Below, in pieces: positions 5,445 to 6,950 of a stretch of 6,950 nucleotides of DNA. A model generated the notes under the pieces. The model saw only the letters and a list, made by a program, of their open reading frames with translations. It had not been told where the DNA came from and did not search any database. Made by a program: the position numbers and the translations under genes. The number at the start of each line of letters is the position of its first letter. The first letter of the stretch is position 1. Source of the DNA: Capsulimonas sp. (GTDB taxonomy: Bacteria > Armatimonadota > Armatimonadia > Armatimonadales > Capsulimonadaceae); assembly GCA_025963815.1 (NCBI GenBank), contig JAOQAA010000415.1, positions 1 through 6,950 of the forward strand, written 5' to 3'.

Positions 5445-6830
5445 ATGAAGAAGGTAGTGATAGCAGCGGTGCTGCTGATGTCCGCGCTGGCGGTTCCGTC
5501 GTTTGCGGAGGGCGTCAAACAAGACGCGCCGCAAAAGTGGACCGATGCGCGAAAGTGCGCGACGGCGGAGCGGGTGCGCCAGGAGTGTTTGCACGCGTGG
5601 AACGGCTATAAGAAGTATGCGTGGGGGCATGACGAGGTGCTGCCCGTCAGCAATCAGCCGCGCGACTGGTACGGCGTGTCGCTGCTGATGACTCCGGTCG
5701 ACGCTCTGGACACGCTGCATCTGATGGGCCTGACCAAAGAAGCCGACGAAGCGCGCGAGCTGATCGATACGAAACTATCATTCGATCAAGATGTCGAGGT
5801 CAAAGCTTTCGAAATCTCCATTCGATTGCTCGGAGGACTGAACAGCGCCTATCAGCTTACGGGCGATCCGCGTCTGCTAGCCTTGGCCGACGACCTCGGA
5901 ACCCGTCTGCTCCCCATTTTCGAATCGCCCACCGGACTTCCTTATGTCAATATCAATCTGAAAACGGGCAAGGTCAGCGGCGTGGATAGCTGCCCCGCCG
6001 AAGCCGGTTCTTATCTCTTTGAGTTCGGGACACTGAGCAAGCTGACCGGCAAGAAGGTCTACTACGAAAAGGCGAAGCGCGCCGTCGTGGCCGTTTACGA
6101 CCGGCAGTCGCCGCTCGGACTTGTCGGCGCAACGATGAACATTGAGACGGGAAAGTGGACAAGCGACACGTGCCAGATCGGCGCTTTGGTCGACGCCTAC
6201 TACGAGTATCTCCTGAAATGCGCTATTCTCTTCGGCGACAAAGACTGCGAACGGATGTGGCGGTCGAGCATTGCCTCGGTAAACAAATACGTCGCCGACG
6301 ATACCCACGGCGACCTCTGGTACGGCCAGACAAATATGAACACCGGCGAACGCCAAGCAACCTATTACGGCGCCCTTGACGCCTACTTCCCTGCCGTGCT
6401 CGCCCTGAACAAAGACCTGCCCCGCGCCAAACGCCTGGAAGATTCGTGCTGCAAAATGTGGACACTGGCGGGAGTCGAACCCGAACAGCTCGACTATAGC
6501 ACGATGCAGATCACGTCGCCAGGCTATGTCCTGCGTCCCGAGATCATCGAGTCGGCCTACTATCTCTACACTGACACCAAAGACCCAAAATATCTGGACA
6601 TGGGAAGTATGTTTCTGGACAGCATCGTGAAGTACTGCCGCACCGACACGGCGTTCACAGCGCTGGACAATGTGGAGAAAAAGAAGCAGGGCGACGACAT
6701 GGAGAGCTTCTTCTTCGCGGAAACGCTCAAATATCTCTACTTACTCTATGCGCCAAAGAGGACTCTGGATTTGGGGAAGGTCGTGTTCAACTCAGAAGCG
6801 CACCCGATCCGCCGCTACTTCTCGCCATAA
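5445..6830 (+). CDS. Secreted glycoside hydrolase family 47 alpha-mannosidase (class I alpha-1,2-mannosidase-like)
   Basis: A 461-residue exported enzyme. Residues 1-21 form a Sec signal peptide (KK, a hydrophobic core, then PSFA before Glu22). The rest is one (alpha/alpha)7-barrel GH47 domain: HAWNGYKKYAWGHDE (50-64), PVDALDTLHLMGL (84-96), VKAFEISIRLLGG (119-131), CPAEAGSYLFEFGTLSKLTG (183-202), GALVDAYYEYLLK (246-258), LRPEIIESAYYLY (363-375), MESFFFAETLKYLYLLY (419-435) and FNSEAHP (448-454). By alignment from memory with human ER mannosidase I (Glu330, Asp463, Glu599), the catalytic residues are Glu123, Asp250 and Glu366, all present. The Thr that binds the essential calcium (NTEAHP in the human enzyme) is Ser450 here. 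Family members remove mannose from alpha-1,2-linked mannosides with inversion; GH47 is mainly eukaryotic with fewer bacterial members. The protein should act in the periplasm or outside the cell. The divergent AraC gene is its probable regulator. Linkage specificity is inferred from the family. Confidence 0.94.
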   Translation: MKKVVIAAVLLMSALAVPSFAEGVKQDAPQKWTDARKCATAERVRQECLHAWNGYKKYAWGHDEVLPVSNQPRDWYGVSLLMTPVDALDTLHLMGLTKEADEARELIDTKLSFDQDVEVKAFEISIRLLGGLNSAYQLTGDPRLLALADDLGTRLLPIFESPTGLPYVNINLKTGKVSGVDSCPAEAGSYLFEFGTLSKLTGKKVYYEKAKRAVVAVYDRQSPLGLVGATMNIETGKWTSDTCQIGALVDAYYEYLLKCAILFGDKDCERMWRSSIASVNKYVADDTHGDLWYGQTNMNTGERQATYYGALDAYFPAVLALNKDLPRAKRLEDSCCKMWTLAGVEPEQLDYSTMQITSPGYVLRPEIIESAYYLYTDTKDPKYLDMGSMFLDSIVKYCRTDTAFTALDNVEKKKQGDDMESFFFAETLKYLYLLYAPKRTLDLGKVVFNSEAHPIRRYFSP

Positions 6831-6950
6831 ACCACCCGTGACACCACTTCACCCGTCACCTTCAAACTCTCCGGGCTGCAATGCTCGGGCGTATCTCCCA
6901 GCGTGTGCCAGTAGGCGTAGTCGAAGTCGATCAGGTCGACGGCGGGGATG
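6815..6950 (-). CDS. M28-family metallopeptidase / glutaminyl-cyclase-like protein, C-terminal 44 residues only
   Basis: Reading the minus strand from the window edge, a frame stays open for 44 residues and ends at TAG (6815-6817). It begins IPAVDLIDFDYAYWHTLGDT and continues PEHCSPESL. This matches the end of M28-family proteins of the glutaminyl-cyclase-like branch, where the segment (I/V)D(L/I)IDFDYxYWHTxxDTxE carries the last zinc-ligand histidine, here in WHT. The rest of the gene, including the other metal ligands and any signal peptide, lies beyond the window, so aminopeptidase and glutaminyl cyclase cannot be separated. Its last 16 bp overlap the 3' end of the convergent GH47 gene. 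It was too short to be found as a complete reading frame; the call rests on the family motif. Confidence 0.8.
   Translation of the reverse strand, partial: IPAVDLIDFDYAYWHTLGDTPEHCSPESLKVTGEVVSRVVYGEK

Noticed and set aside
4838..5611. A 257-codon plus-strand frame across the AraC gene, the spacer and the start of the GH47 gene
   Set aside because: It covers two well-supported genes in other frames and the AT-rich promoter region. Its product has no recognisable motif.
6387..6413. Apparent loss of the GH47 catalytic Asp in GALDAYFPA
   Set aside because: I first lined this segment up with MDHLVCFLPG of human ER mannosidase I. Counting back from the RPE glutamate shows that the catalytic Asp463 lies in the ADSYYEYLL motif instead, which is present here as VDAYYEYLL with Asp250.

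Overview
The window is GC-rich bacterial DNA with short intergenic gaps. It holds six protein-coding genes, two of them cut by the window edges. The gene mix is an M16C presequence-type protease, an MmyB-like XRE regulator, an exported GH47 alpha-mannosidase and an M28/glutaminyl-cyclase-like metalloenzyme. This fits an environmental Gram-negative-type heterotroph from a polysaccharide- or glycan-degrading lineage. Armatimonadota (Capsulimonas-like) or Acidobacteriota are guesses from gene content only; there is no rRNA or other marker to decide.

Layout from left to right: (1) 1-2414 (+) is the C-terminal ~800 residues of a PreP-like M16C metalloprotease whose zinc-binding start lies upstream. 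(2) 2431-2520 is a perfect 29-bp inverted repeat between two convergent genes, either a large bidirectional terminator or a REP/MITE-type palindrome. (3) 2555-3436 (-) is an atypical SDR-fold NAD(P)-binding protein. It is divergent from (4) 3561-4388 (+), an XRE/MmyB-like regulator. The 124-bp spacer between them carries overlapping promoter-like elements and a 10-bp palindrome next to the regulator start. (5) 4472-5344 (-) is an AraC-family regulator with an N-terminal cupin. It is divergent from (6) 5445-6830 (+), a secreted GH47 mannosidase. The AT-rich 100-bp spacer carries promoter-like elements arranged back to back. (7) 6815-6950 (-) is the last 44 codons of an M28-family enzyme whose end overlaps the GH47 gene by 16 bp.

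Functionally there are two regulator/target modules. The XRE-SDR pair is a common arrangement in which the regulator probably controls the oxidoreductase. The AraC-GH47 pair suggests carbohydrate-responsive control of an exported alpha-mannosidase. Two peptidase-type genes flank these modules, so degradation of glycoproteins or glycopeptides is a possible theme, but nothing shows that the genes act together. I found no CRISPR array, transposase, tRNA or rRNA. I saw no clearly new multi-gene system. The best leads are the GH47 gene with its divergent regulator and the large palindrome.
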